A stretch of 64,000 nt of DNA from Aquimarina acroporae (GTDB lineage Bacteria; Bacteroidota; Bacteroidia; Flavobacteriales; Flavobacteriaceae). Numbering within the stretch: the stretch's first letter is position 1; each line of letters begins with the position of its first letter. Both the position numbers and the translations under genes were made by a program. Positions 54,248-63,986 of the stretch are shown here, one piece after another. The stretch is taken from positions 1-64,000 of the forward strand of contig NZ_JALPRE010000003.1 of NCBI RefSeq assembly GCF_023195925.1, written 5' to 3'. The notes beneath the pieces were generated by a model that saw nothing but the letters and a program-made list of their open reading frames with translations, did not search any database and was not told the origin of the DNA.

Positions 54248-55864
54248 ATGGAACCACTGTATCCAATTACGAAAACGTTTTCGTTAAAGCATTACGGTAT
54301 TGAAAATGCTACAATGCGCTACCAATTATCTCCAGAAGAACTAGAGAATGAGGCGGTGCAAAAAGGCCAAGGGAAAATAACTAAGTCGGGAGCACTGGCA
54401 ATAAACACAGGGGAGTTTACAGGTCGCTCACCAATGGATCGTTTTATTGTTAAAGATGACATTACCAAAGACAAAATTTGGTGGGGAGATATTAACATTC
54501 CTTTTGAACCCGACGCTTTCGATAAGCTTTATGATAAGGTTACCAAATACCTATCAGGAAAGGAAATTTTCGTTAGAGATAGTTATGCATGTGCCGATCC
54601 GGAGTATAGATTAAACATACGAGTGATAAATGAGTATCCATGGTCAAATATGTTTGCTTATAATATGTTCTTAAGACCAACTCAAGAAGAGTTAAAAGAC
54701 TTTAAGCCAGAATGGACTGTAGTTAATGCACCTGGTTTTATGGCAGAAGCTGCTGTAGATGGAACAAGGCAGCATAATTTTGCCATCTTAAATTTTGAGC
54801 GAAAAATTGCACTTATTGGAGGAACTGGGTACACGGGAGAGATTAAAAAAGGAATCTTTTCGGCATTAAATTTTATTCTTCCGGTAGAAAGAAACTCTCT
54901 GCCAATGCATTGCTCTGCCAATGTTGGTGAAGAGGGAGATACTGCAATATTCTTTGGTCTTTCAGGAACAGGTAAAACGACTCTTTCTACCGATCCAAAT
55001 CGCAAACTTATCGGTGATGATGAGCATGGTTGGACAAAAGAAAATACAATCTTCAATTTTGAAGGAGGTTGTTATGCAAAAGTGATCGATTTGTCTGCGG
55101 AGAAAGAGCCAGAAATTTATGGTGCGATTAAAAAAGGAGCTATTCTGGAAAATGTGATTATTGATGATAATGGCGAGGTTGATTTTGCTGATACGTCAAT
55201 CACACAAAACACCAGAGTAAGTTACCCGATACATCATATAGAGAATATAAAGACACCATCTATTGGTAAAAACCCTAAGAATATATTTTTCTTAACGGCT
55301 GATGCTTTTGGAGTGTTGCCTCCTATTTCTAAGCTTACTCCAAGTCAGGCGGCATATCATTTTATATCTGGATATACAGCAAAAGTTGCTGGAACTGAAG
55401 CTGGAGTAGTAGAACCACAACCTTCATTCTCTGCTTGTTTTGGAGCTCCATTTATGCCGTTACACCCTGCAGAGTATGCAGAAATGTTAATCAATAAAAT
55501 GCAGGAGACCGGTGTGAATGTGTGGCTTGTAAATACGGGGTGGACCGGCGGACCTTATGGAGTAGGTTCAAGAATTAAGCTTAAGTATACTAGAGCTATG
55601 ATTCAAGCGGTGCTTAACGGTGATCTTGGTCTATATTCGTATGACGATTATCATATTCATTCGGTTTTTGGTGTAGCGCAACCAAGAAAGTGTCCCGGTG
55701 TTCCAGATAGCGTGCTAAGTCCTAGAGCGACTTGGAATGATGATGAAGCATACTATACCACTGCTTTTAAATTAACGAATGCGTTTAGAGAGAATTTCAA
55801 GAAATTTGAATCTTATGCGAACGAGGAAATCCGAAGAGGAGGGCCACAACGTTATGGGTTCTAA
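54248..55864 (+). CDS. pckA: Phosphoenolpyruvate carboxykinase (ATP)
   Basis: A 538-aa enzyme of gluconeogenesis that turns oxaloacetate and ATP into PEP. Motifs: TGEFTGRSPMDRFIV, HCSANVGEEGDTAIFFGLSG, the P-loop GLSGTGKTTLS (237-247), LIGDDEHGW, and FSACFGAPFMPLHP. Length is typical of the ATP-dependent type. Its own promoter and terminator flank it. Confidence 0.98.
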   Translation: MEPLYPITKTFSLKHYGIENATMRYQLSPEELENEAVQKGQGKITKSGALAINTGEFTGRSPMDRFIVKDDITKDKIWWGDINIPFEPDAFDKLYDKVTKYLSGKEIFVRDSYACADPEYRLNIRVINEYPWSNMFAYNMFLRPTQEELKDFKPEWTVVNAPGFMAEAAVDGTRQHNFAILNFERKIALIGGTGYTGEIKKGIFSALNFILPVERNSLPMHCSANVGEEGDTAIFFGLSGTGKTTLSTDPNRKLIGDDEHGWTKENTIFNFEGGCYAKVIDLSAEKEPEIYGAIKKGAILENVIIDDNGEVDFADTSITQNTRVSYPIHHIENIKTPSIGKNPKNIFFLTADAFGVLPPISKLTPSQAAYHFISGYTAKVAGTEAGVVEPQPSFSACFGAPFMPLHPAEYAEMLINKMQETGVNVWLVNTGWTGGPYGVGSRIKLKYTRAMIQAVLNGDLGLYSYDDYHIHSVFGVAQPRKCPGVPDSVLSPRATWNDDEAYYTTAFKLTNAFRENFKKFESYANEEIRRGGPQRYGF

Positions 55865-55884
55865 TTCATCTAGAATAAACAATT

Positions 55885-55918
55885 AAAAAAGGGTCTGATT
55901 TATTTCAGATCCTTTTTT
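55885..55918 (+). terminator. Intrinsic terminator of pckA
   Basis: AAAAAAGG...TCTGA and TCAGA...CCTTTTTT arms around TTTAT with one wobble pair. It may also serve converging hemD. Confidence 0.8.
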
Positions 55919-55961
55919 AATTATATGTTATCAAGATAACTCTCTTTAAGTTCTTAAAAAG

Positions 55962-56708
55962 TTATTTTTTGTTGACTTCTTTAATGTATTTCTGAAGTGC
56001 CATTGTCATAGATGGTGTTTCAGGGGTTGGTGCCTGAATATTTACTACCAAACCATGTTCTTCGGCTGCTTTTACTGTTGAGTTCCCAAATACAGCAATA
56101 CGAGTATTATTTTGCTTAAAATCTGGGAAGTTTTCGAATAACGACTTTATTCCAGAAGGGCTGAAAAACACAAGTACGTCATAAAAAACATCTCTCAAAT
56201 CAGAAAGGTCACTAACAACAGTTCTGTAGAATATCCCCTGTTTCCAATTTACCTTAAGACTGTCTAGGGTGTTAGGAATTTCAGGTTTTAATTTATCAGA
56301 AGATGGTAGTAAGAACTTTTCTGTCTTATACTTTTTAATTAAAGGTGAAAGCTCTTGGAACGTTCTTTTACCAACATATATTTTTCTTTTTCTGTAAACA
56401 ACATACTTCTGTAAATAGTATGCTACCGCCTCACTCTGACAAAAGTATTTCATGCTATCCGGAACCTTGTAACGCATTTCTTCTGCGATTCTAAAAAAAT
56501 GATCGACAGAATTACGGCTGGTAAGAATAATTGCGGTGTATTGCGATAAATCCACTTTTTGTAATCTTACCTCCTTGGCATCAACTCCTTCAACATGAAT
56601 AAAAGGAATAAAATCGATCTTCACTTTTTCCTTTTCTTCTAGATCAAAATAAGGTGAATTTTCTACTTTAGGCTCTGGTTGTGAGACCAAAATTGTTTTC
56701 ACTTTCAT
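55962..56708 (-). CDS. hemD: Uroporphyrinogen-III synthase family protein
   Basis: A 248-aa protein with the loose HemD pattern (YTAIILTSRNSVDHFFRIAE, YDVLVFFSPSGIKSLFENFP, IAVFGNSTVKAAEEHGLVV). HemD closes hydroxymethylbilane to uroporphyrinogen III for heme. Sequence conservation in the family is low, but the two-domain spacing and the order DUF4271-hemD are standard in Flavobacteriia. Confidence 0.88.
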   Translation of the reverse strand: MKVKTILVSQPEPKVENSPYFDLEEKEKVKIDFIPFIHVEGVDAKEVRLQKVDLSQYTAIILTSRNSVDHFFRIAEEMRYKVPDSMKYFCQSEAVAYYLQKYVVYRKRKIYVGKRTFQELSPLIKKYKTEKFLLPSSDKLKPEIPNTLDSLKVNWKQGIFYRTVVSDLSDLRDVFYDVLVFFSPSGIKSLFENFPDFKQNNTRIAVFGNSTVKAAEEHGLVVNIQAPTPETPSMTMALQKYIKEVNKK

Positions 56709-56741
56709 ATATATTCTTTTCTTACGTTCGTAACCTAAATT

Positions 56742-57395
56742 TTAGATTATAAGCTTATATAGTATAAAATAAGGCGCGATTTCAAGTGCGCAAAGATACA
56801 AAATAAAATAAAACTTATGGTTTAAAATTATGTTTTCATTTTTCTTGTAAAAAGAAATAAGCACGATAGTATTTAGGACAAGCAATGCTATAACGAGAGC
56901 GATAAGTGCAATTTTGGATGGGGTAAATGTATAAATAAATAGAATGTTGGCAATAAGTAGAACCACTCCCATAAAATTGCGATAAGATACCTTGTAAAAC
57001 AAGTATTCGTCAATTATGGTGTCAATAGCAAAAATAGTTCCTATTATTTTTTCTATTAATAGTTTACAAATAACGACTACAGTATATATAATAAGAATTT
57101 TAAAATATAAGTTGATTTCTGACGAAGTAACTTGCGAATCAAAAACGTTAAAGCATAAGTATAGAAATAGTGATGCCGAGATGATCTGAAAAAGCAATAA
57201 AACACTATTGAAACTGGTCGAAAGTCGATTTGGTTTCTGATAAGAAATAATGTATTTATTATTGCTTAAAAGCATCATGAAATTTGAGAATGAAAGACTG
57301 TTAATCCTTTTAGCTACAGACAGTAAAACAAGGCAAGCTATAATGAGAATAGTAAGCCAATTATTTGCAATGATGTTTCGTGTAATAATTTCCAT
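56742..57395 (-). CDS. DUF4271 membrane protein
   Basis: A 217-aa protein with about six hydrophobic helices matching DUF4271, a Bacteroidota family of unknown function found upstream of hemD. The C-terminus (LYLCALEIAPYFILYKLII) carries the family's conserved EIAP. It lies 33 bases upstream of hemD and is likely cotranscribed with it. Confidence 0.85.
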   Translation of the reverse strand: MEIITRNIIANNWLTILIIACLVLLSVAKRINSLSFSNFMMLLSNNKYIISYQKPNRLSTSFNSVLLLFQIISASLFLYLCFNVFDSQVTSSEINLYFKILIIYTVVVICKLLIEKIIGTIFAIDTIIDEYLFYKVSYRNFMGVVLLIANILFIYTFTPSKIALIALVIALLVLNTIVLISFYKKNENIILNHKFYFILYLCALEIAPYFILYKLII

Positions 57396-57464
57396 AAACT
57401 GTTAAGGGTAAAATTACAATCAAATAACTCACAAAAACAAGAAAAAATCTAGTAATTATTTAAT

Positions 57465-57472
57465 TATATTTG
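57465..57472 (+). promoter_or_regulatory. -7 element of the glycosyltransferase operon promoter
   Basis: TATATTTG is an exact match 17 bases before the ATG at 57490, upstream of three overlapping genes. Confidence 0.55.
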
Positions 57473-57489
57473 CGTGAAAAATGGTCTAG

Positions 57490-58221
57490 ATGGTAGACGC
57501 GATAGTCATAATTCCTACCTATAATGAGATAGAAAATGTAGAACGAATCATTAAGAATGTTTTTTCATTACAAAGAAATTTTCACATTCTTATTGTTGAT
57601 GATAATTCTCCAGATGGTACGGCTGCAGAGGTGAAAAAATTACAATCTGAATTTCCAGAAGGTCTTTTTCTTTTGGAAAGAAAGGGTAAACTAGGTCTGG
57701 GAACTGCTTATATCTCCGGATTTAAATGGGCCTTGCAAAAAGGATATGAATACATATTCGAAATGGATGCCGATTTTTCTCATAACCCCAATGACCTAAT
57801 ACGATTATATAATGCATGTGCCAAAGGGAGTTCACATGTAGCAATTGGGTCAAGATACGTCACAGGAGTAAATGTGGTTAATTGGCCAATGAGCAGGGTT
57901 TTACTTTCCTGGTTGGCTTCAAAATATGTTCGTTTTATTACAGGAATGAATATTCATGACACAACTGCTGGATTTATCTGTTATAGAAGAGAGGTTTTAG
58001 AAAAAATTAATTTAGACAAAATACGATTTGTAGGATATGCTTTTCAAATAGAAATGAAATTTAAAGCGTATTTGCTGAAATTTAAAATTAAAGAAGTGCC
58101 GGTAATATTTACCGATAGAACACGAGGAAATTCAAAAATGAGCAAAGGAATTATTTCTGAAGCTGTTTTTGGAGTGATTAAAATGAAATTAAAAAGCTTG
58201 TTTAAAAGTTACGAAATATGA
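57490..58221 (+). CDS. Polyprenol monophosphomannose synthase-type glycosyltransferase
   Basis: A 243-aa family 2 glycosyltransferase like dolichol-phosphate mannose synthase: VIIPTYNEIENVERII, DDNSPDGTA, GLGTAYISGFKWAL, EMDADFSHNPNDL (the DxD metal site). No C-terminal membrane helices, so it acts at the inner face of the membrane. It would make a polyprenyl-phosphate sugar donor for extracytoplasmic glycosylation. Its stop overlaps the next start by four bases. Confidence 0.92.
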   Translation: MVDAIVIIPTYNEIENVERIIKNVFSLQRNFHILIVDDNSPDGTAAEVKKLQSEFPEGLFLLERKGKLGLGTAYISGFKWALQKGYEYIFEMDADFSHNPNDLIRLYNACAKGSSHVAIGSRYVTGVNVVNWPMSRVLLSWLASKYVRFITGMNIHDTTAGFICYRREVLEKINLDKIRFVGYAFQIEMKFKAYLLKFKIKEVPVIFTDRTRGNSKMSKGIISEAVFGVIKMKLKSLFKSYEI

Positions 58222-59564
58222 TTATGGATAAGGTATTAATCAAAAATGCCAACATTGTTAACGAAGGAAAAATTTTTAACGGAGATGTGTATATCGAGAA
58301 TGGAGTTTTTAAGGAAATAGCTGCACAGATAAGCGCAAAATCTCCAGATATTCACATTTTTGACGCTGAAGGGAAATATTTATTGCCAGGAGTAATAGAT
58401 GATCAGGTTCATTTTAGAGAACCAGGTCTTACTCATAAAGCAAATATTGAAACTGAATCTAAAGCAGCTGTGGCTGGGGGTATTACCTCTTTTATAGAAA
58501 TGCCAAATACGGTTCCGCAAACTACAACTATAGAAAAACTAGAGGAGAAGTTTGAAATTGCAGCTAAGACCAGTTATGCAAATTATTCTTTTATGTTTGG
58601 TGGAACCAATGATAATCTTGAAGAAATTTTAAAGGTAGATCCTAAAAATGTTGCAGGCCTTAAGTTGTTTTTAGGCTCTTCTACAGGAAATATGCTGGTA
58701 GATAATCCAGAAGTGTTAGAAAAGATATTTTCTTCTACAGATTTGGTAATCTCGGTACATTGCGAAGATGAGCAAACAATACGAGATAATACTGCAAAAT
58801 ATAAAGAGCAATACGGGGATGATATTCCTATTGAACTACATCCTATTATTAGAAGTGAAGAAGCATGCTATATTTCTTCATCTAATGCTGTAGCTTTGGC
58901 CAAAAAGACAGGGGCCAGGTTACATGTTTTTCATCTTTCAACAGCTAAAGAATTAGAGCTGTTTACCAATAAAATACCCCTTAGGGAAAAGAAGATAACT
59001 GCCGAAGTGTGTATTCACCATTTATGGTTTTCTGATCAGGATTACAAAGAAAAAGGAACACATATTAAGTGGAATCCTGCAGTAAAAACAGCCAAAGACA
59101 GAGATGCGTTGTTCGAAGCATTACTAGATGATAGATTAGATGTGATTGCTACAGATCATGCTCCTCATACGCTTGAAGAAAAGAAAAACATGTATACCAA
59201 AGCGCCATCTGGAGGACCATTGGTACAGCATGCGTTGCCAGCTATGTTAGAGTTTTATCATAAAGGTAAAATTAGTTTGGAGAAAATAGTTGAAAAAATG
59301 AGTCATAACCCTGCAATCTTATTTCAGGTAGAAAAAAGAGGGTATATCAAAGAAGGCTATTTTGCAGATGCGGTTTTGGTGGATCTAAATGCTCCATGGA
59401 CCGTAAATAAAGATAATATTGCCTACAAATGTGGGTGGTCTCCATTTGAAGGAACCACATTTAAATCTAGAATTACACATACATTCATTAATGGAAGTCT
59501 GGTGTATAAGAACTTTAAATTCTATGATGTTAAAAACGCACAAAGATTAACTTTTGAAAGATGA
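58218..59564 (+). CDS. pyrC: Dihydroorotase
   Basis: A 448-aa metal-dependent amidohydrolase, third step of pyrimidine synthesis. Seen: DDQVHFREPGLTHKANIETE with the metal histidine, FIEMPNTVPQTTT, HCEDEQTI, and ATDHAPHTLEEKK. It is the class I type found in Bacteroidota; hydantoinase-like activity is less likely. It overlaps both neighbours by four bases. Confidence 0.93.
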   Translation: MIMDKVLIKNANIVNEGKIFNGDVYIENGVFKEIAAQISAKSPDIHIFDAEGKYLLPGVIDDQVHFREPGLTHKANIETESKAAVAGGITSFIEMPNTVPQTTTIEKLEEKFEIAAKTSYANYSFMFGGTNDNLEEILKVDPKNVAGLKLFLGSSTGNMLVDNPEVLEKIFSSTDLVISVHCEDEQTIRDNTAKYKEQYGDDIPIELHPIIRSEEACYISSSNAVALAKKTGARLHVFHLSTAKELELFTNKIPLREKKITAEVCIHHLWFSDQDYKEKGTHIKWNPAVKTAKDRDALFEALLDDRLDVIATDHAPHTLEEKKNMYTKAPSGGPLVQHALPAMLEFYHKGKISLEKIVEKMSHNPAILFQVEKRGYIKEGYFADAVLVDLNAPWTVNKDNIAYKCGWSPFEGTTFKSRITHTFINGSLVYKNFKFYDVKNAQRLTFER

Positions 59565-60061
59565 TACTAAGAGTTTTATTTTGTTTTGTTCTTGTTCTAG
59601 TTTTTTCATGCCAGAGTATAGAAAAATTTTCTAAACCAGAAGTCGTTCTTGAAGAAGATCTGATGGTAGAAATACTTACAGAAATAGCCTTTATAAAGGC
59701 AGCCAAAGCTTCTAGTAGAAAAGTTTTTGAAGAAAAAATGATCAATCCTGAGTCTTATATTCTTAAGAAGTATGATATCGATAGTATTGTTTTTGCTGAA
59801 AATAACTTGTGGTATTCGGGTCAGCTGGAGAGATATGAGAAAATTTTTAAAAGAGTAAAAGCAAACGTTGATAGCTCAAAAGTGCGTTTTGAAAAAATTA
59901 AAAAGAAAGAAGATTCAATTAAAAGAATAGAAGATTCTATCAAAAAGGCAAAAGATACTCTTGATGTAAAAGATAAATTGGTGCCATCTCAAGAAGAAAT
60001 GGAAAAAGAGATTGAAAAAGCCCGAAATAAAAGATTCAAAAATTCTTCAGAAGAAGAGTAG
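59561..60061 (+). CDS. DUF4296 lipoprotein
   Basis: A 166-aa protein with a lipoprotein signal (lipobox VFSC). The first 90 residues of the mature part match DUF4296 (LVEILTEIAFIKAAKAS-like region, LKKYDIDSIVFAENNLWYSG). The C-terminal 60 residues are a charged coiled coil. Function unknown; always near the dihydroorotase gene in flavobacteria as I recall. Its 3' end overlaps the converging epimerase gene by 26 bases. Confidence 0.85.
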   Translation: MILRVLFCFVLVLVFSCQSIEKFSKPEVVLEEDLMVEILTEIAFIKAAKASSRKVFEEKMINPESYILKKYDIDSIVFAENNLWYSGQLERYEKIFKRVKANVDSSKVRFEKIKKKEDSIKRIEDSIKKAKDTLDVKDKLVPSQEEMEKEIEKARNKRFKNSSEEE

Positions 60062-61043
60062 CGGTTTCTTTAATGGCTTGCTCAACAGGAGTAAATTTGT
60101 AATTAAGAGTTTCTTTTATTTTATCATTCTTATATAAAGAAACGGTAAATGCACTTCGTATCGACGATTTAAAGATAGATCGTTTCGTTCTAAACAAAAA
60201 GTGCCCAATTCTCTGTAACTCATAAGCGATATTCATAGTAAAAGGAGAAATCTTTTTTGAGGGAACCGGTTTGTTTAATGCTTTTGCAATTTGTGTGAAT
60301 GCACTTTGGTAACTCATGTTTTTGGCAGTGAGAATATACCTTTGATTTGAGTAATTCCCCGTAGTAAGTAAATACATGATATCTACTACATCATTAACCC
60401 CGATGTATCCCGATGTACCGGTGGTATAATATTTCATTCCTGAGTTGATTCTTTTAAATAGAATTCCGCTACCACTATTAAAAAAACCTGGACCAATAAT
60501 AATACCCGGATTTACGATTACTGCTTGTAATCCTTCTTGAATTCCCCTCCATACTTCCATTTCTGCGCCATATTTACTTATGGCATAAACAGAGTTAGGA
60601 ATTTCGGGATTCCATTCTGCTGTTTCATCAATATACTCTCCCGTACTGTTTTCTCCTAAGGCGGCAATTGAACTTACATAGCAAAGCTTTTTAATAGAAT
60701 GAATCAAACAAAGGTTAACAATATTGGCTGTACCCTCAATATTGACTTTACGCAGTTTTTTAAAATGCGATGGATCGAAACTTATTTTGGCAGCACAATG
60801 ATACACCTGCGTAATATTATCAAAAGCATCTGTGAGTGAAGGAATATCGGTAAGATCTCCTTGATACCATTCTATGGTGTTATATAAGGATTCATCTTGT
60901 TCAAAATAATAATCAAACAATTTTTTAAACTGCTCTTTTTTGGTTTCAGAACGATAGAGTGCTCTTACTTTTTTTTGTTCCCGTACCAGTTTCATTACCA
61001 GATGGGCACCTACTAAACCTGTTGCTCCTGTTACTAATATCAT
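60036..61043 (-). CDS. NAD-dependent epimerase/dehydratase family protein
   Basis: A 335-aa extended short-chain dehydrogenase with the nucleotide motif VTGATGLVGAHLVMKLV, DLTDIPSL, the catalytic YAISK (YxxxK) and VNPGIIIGPGFF. Members act on nucleotide sugars or on 3-beta-hydroxysteroid-like and dihydroflavonol-like substrates; the substrate is open. It begins at the last base of the CHAT gene stop (TAATG), so the two are translationally coupled. Confidence 0.9.
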   Translation of the reverse strand: MILVTGATGLVGAHLVMKLVREQKKVRALYRSETKKEQFKKLFDYYFEQDESLYNTIEWYQGDLTDIPSLTDAFDNITQVYHCAAKISFDPSHFKKLRKVNIEGTANIVNLCLIHSIKKLCYVSSIAALGENSTGEYIDETAEWNPEIPNSVYAISKYGAEMEVWRGIQEGLQAVIVNPGIIIGPGFFNSGSGILFKRINSGMKYYTTGTSGYIGVNDVVDIMYLLTTGNYSNQRYILTAKNMSYQSAFTQIAKALNKPVPSKKISPFTMNIAYELQRIGHFLFRTKRSIFKSSIRSAFTVSLYKNDKIKETLNYKFTPVEQAIKETATLLLKNF

Positions 61044-63865
61044 TATGTATGTTCTGTAATGCTAATGTAAGGAATTAACCTTCTATATTTGAGAATTTTG
61101 GTTTTGAATGATAGAAAAAGGATTATGCTTAAGATACATATACTAGTAATCCAATAAAGCCATTTGTGGTTATCAAAATGCATTGGTGTAGTTTCTCCAA
61201 TTAAGTAAAAACTTCCCCAGTAGAATGGATGTGTTCGATCAGCATCTGCATAGTTTAGGTAGGTTAACTTAGCTTTTTGTAATGCTTCATTTTTTTTCAT
61301 TCCTTGCTTAAGATAAGTGTAGAAATATTTCATTATTTCTGGGGTGGTTTCGTCAGAGACTTCCCAGCTAGATAGCAATAGGCTTTTGGTACCGGCATAC
61401 TGAAATGCATGGCCCAGGCTCATAATACCTTCCCCTTTGGCTATTTTACCACTGCCAGTATTACAAGCGCTTAGTACAGCAAGCTCAGCAGGGATATTCA
61501 GTCCAAAAAGCTCATGGCTATATAAGTTGTTATCTTCTTCTGAATTTTCACTTTTTGTAAATAGAAGTTTAGAGTTCTCAGGGTTTTCATGATCAACTTT
61601 ACCATGCATGGCAAGATGTAGAACATTGTAATTACTTGCATTTTTTTTAAAATTAGCTTCTATAGCTTGATCTCCAAAAAAATATTGGCCCTCCATAATT
61701 TTTGAAATAGACTTAATCTCTCTTCGAGTCCCTGGTAAGTCACTTTCTTTAGATGAAATAGCGTGTGTTTTTATACTGTTGGGACTTTGAAAACTTGCAT
61801 TGCTGGAAAAAGAAAATGCTAAACACTCTTTTTGCACGTGTAAAAAATCAAAAATACTCTCATTTCGATCTGAAAACAATAAGTTAGCAGAATTGGCATA
61901 TGAAACAATGTGTTTTTTTAATAGATAAGATAGTTCTTTCGGATTGTTAGAAATGTCCTTTTGATAAAGTAATAAATCAAAATTGAGATGCCATAAAGAC
62001 CCATCGGGTACAATTATAAGCTCCCTACCCTTTAATAATGGGGCAATAGGAGAGATAAGATCCTGATATAACTGGTGAGCAATTGTTTTATAAGCTTTGG
62101 TATGTTTGTTGGCGATTGCCCGTCTAAATTGTGTTATTTTTTTGGGAATATTTAAAATATTAAGTGCTTTTATTTCGATTTTGTCCTTTGTTATCGCAAA
62201 AACATATGTAGTACTTTCTGAGGTAAAAAATTCTAACAAATCGGTCTCCTTATTTAACATTTTTTGAATTTCATCTACTAGAATGACAGAGTTTTGAAAT
62301 TTAAGCCGATAATATTTGGGATGTTTGTCTTTAAAAATATTCGATAAAGAATCCTCTATTCTGTCGATATTAGCTATCTTTTTTTCGTATTCTTGAATTT
62401 TTGATTGATCTATATCGATATTAGAACTTTCTTCAATGATTCGGGATTGGTAAAATGCTCTATTAATTCTTTGAATTCTATCCATTTCTAATAGGTTGTC
62501 TGATAACCCAGAAAATTCCTTTGTTTTTGCTTCATTAATTAAATCCTTTAAGGTATTACCTTTACTTTTTTCTACGTAATAGATTATTTTTTGAGGTGTT
62601 TGTTGAGTTTTTGCTTCTTTATATAGCAGAAATTCTGCATCAACGGCGTCAGCATAGACTTTTCTTGCATTTTTGGCAAATGCCATTTTATCTTTATGGC
62701 TCTGGTAAGATTTTCTAATATAATCGATTAGTATGTCAGCTTGTTCATATATTTTTAAGCTACTATTTAAATCTCTTATATTTTTATCTTTAATAAATCT
62801 CTCTTGTAATACTTTCGCTTTTCCGTGTAGAATTTTTAGTAATAGCTTTGAGTCGTAATATTCACTTGGGGTAAATGTATCCCTGTTGTCTTTGGAGTAT
62901 GGTTTCTTATTTGATACTATAGCCTTGTCAAAATAGGAAATAGTTTTGTTAAACTCATTAAGTTTCTTTTTTTTGACTTGAACGTCTATTATTAACAAAT
63001 TTAAATCTACGATTTTTTGATCATCTTTGCTTAAGACGTTCATGTACCCATTAAGAGTTTTGTGATAATATTTTAGTGCACTATCATATTCTTTTTTGTC
63101 GTTGTAAATATTTCCGATGTCTAAACAAAGATCAGCGACATCTAAGCGATTTTCTCCATAAACATCTATTAGAATATTTAAACTTTTTTTGTAAAACAAT
63201 AATGCTTTTTCATAATCTTCTTTAAGATAATAGAGCGCTCCTATATTCTTATAATTTTTGCCATTTTCAACATAATTTTTTCCAAATAATTTGGCGATTA
63301 TATGTATGCTCCTTTCATAAAGATCAATAGCATTACTAAATTCCCCTTTTTTAGCAAGAATATCCCCAATACTATTATAAACAAATGCAACCATATCTGC
63401 TTTTTTGCAATATTGGAAGACTATTAGAGATTTGTTATAAGCTCTTAAGGCCATTTCATGGCGTAACAAATTTTTATAGGTGACACCAAGGTTTAAAAAA
63501 CCGTATCCAGTATATAAATGATTCTTTCCATATCTTTGGATTGCTAACTTTAAAAATATTCTAAAGTAATCAAGGGCAATTTCATATTCATTAAGGTTTC
63601 TATAAACAAATCCTATCTGGGCGTAGTAAATCAAGATTTTCTCTTGATCTTGGTCGATCCGCTGTAACTCAAAGTCCAGTGCGTTTTTCAAATAAGTAAG
63701 AGATGTGCCTAACTCTTTTTTTGATAACCTAAACTGTGTTTTGTTAAGATATTGTGACTCTAATACGCTATCCTGTTCTACTTGAGCCTCTCCTCTACTA
63801 AATGAAATTATAAAAATTAAAAACCATATGGTTTTAACCAGCATAGGTGGTCGAGGTAGCGTCAT
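61043..63865 (-). CDS. Exported TPR-CHAT domain protein with C-terminal membrane helix
   Basis: A 940-aa protein. Residues 1-28 are a signal peptide. About 50-300 hold TPR repeats (ALDYFRIFLKLAIQRYG, AIDLYERSIHIIAKLFG, ALLFYKKSLNILIDVYG), 340-560 is helical, and about 600-890 is a caspase-like CHAT domain. The catalytic pair is complete: H754 in LHLAMHG and C801 in VLSACNTG. A helix at 902-920 and a basic 20-residue tail follow, so the CHAT domain should face the periplasm, anchored at its C-terminus. CHAT proteins are proteases in several bacterial systems, with TPRs binding the partner. An ATG at 63844 is an alternative start. Substrate unknown. Confidence 0.9.
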   Translation of the reverse strand: MTLPRPPMLVKTIWFLIFIISFSRGEAQVEQDSVLESQYLNKTQFRLSKKELGTSLTYLKNALDFELQRIDQDQEKILIYYAQIGFVYRNLNEYEIALDYFRIFLKLAIQRYGKNHLYTGYGFLNLGVTYKNLLRHEMALRAYNKSLIVFQYCKKADMVAFVYNSIGDILAKKGEFSNAIDLYERSIHIIAKLFGKNYVENGKNYKNIGALYYLKEDYEKALLFYKKSLNILIDVYGENRLDVADLCLDIGNIYNDKKEYDSALKYYHKTLNGYMNVLSKDDQKIVDLNLLIIDVQVKKKKLNEFNKTISYFDKAIVSNKKPYSKDNRDTFTPSEYYDSKLLLKILHGKAKVLQERFIKDKNIRDLNSSLKIYEQADILIDYIRKSYQSHKDKMAFAKNARKVYADAVDAEFLLYKEAKTQQTPQKIIYYVEKSKGNTLKDLINEAKTKEFSGLSDNLLEMDRIQRINRAFYQSRIIEESSNIDIDQSKIQEYEKKIANIDRIEDSLSNIFKDKHPKYYRLKFQNSVILVDEIQKMLNKETDLLEFFTSESTTYVFAITKDKIEIKALNILNIPKKITQFRRAIANKHTKAYKTIAHQLYQDLISPIAPLLKGRELIIVPDGSLWHLNFDLLLYQKDISNNPKELSYLLKKHIVSYANSANLLFSDRNESIFDFLHVQKECLAFSFSSNASFQSPNSIKTHAISSKESDLPGTRREIKSISKIMEGQYFFGDQAIEANFKKNASNYNVLHLAMHGKVDHENPENSKLLFTKSENSEEDNNLYSHELFGLNIPAELAVLSACNTGSGKIAKGEGIMSLGHAFQYAGTKSLLLSSWEVSDETTPEIMKYFYTYLKQGMKKNEALQKAKLTYLNYADADRTHPFYWGSFYLIGETTPMHFDNHKWLYWITSICILSIILFLSFKTKILKYRRLIPYISITEHT

Positions 63866-63978
63866 GTTAATTAGTTTATATCCTTTATATAGTTAATATC
63901 AAATATCGTAAAAATGTTACCATAGAATCTTCATAGTTTTTCTATACCATTACTTTAGTTACATCTCGTGCTTATTTT

Positions 63979-63986
63979 TATCTTTG
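63979..63986 (+). promoter_or_regulatory. -7 element of a gene beyond the window
   Basis: TATCTTTG on the plus strand points out of the window. It suggests a divergent transcript starting near 63993. The rest of 63866-64000 shows no gene. Confidence 0.35.

Noticed and set aside
54682-55056. 124-codon frame antisense to pckA
   Set aside because: Antisense to the conserved P-loop region of pckA with no independent support.
61043-63865. CHAT gene as part of a gasdermin or CRISPR-linked defence system
   Set aside because: No gasdermin-like, Cas7-11 or other defence gene is adjacent, and the protein has an export signal and membrane helix.
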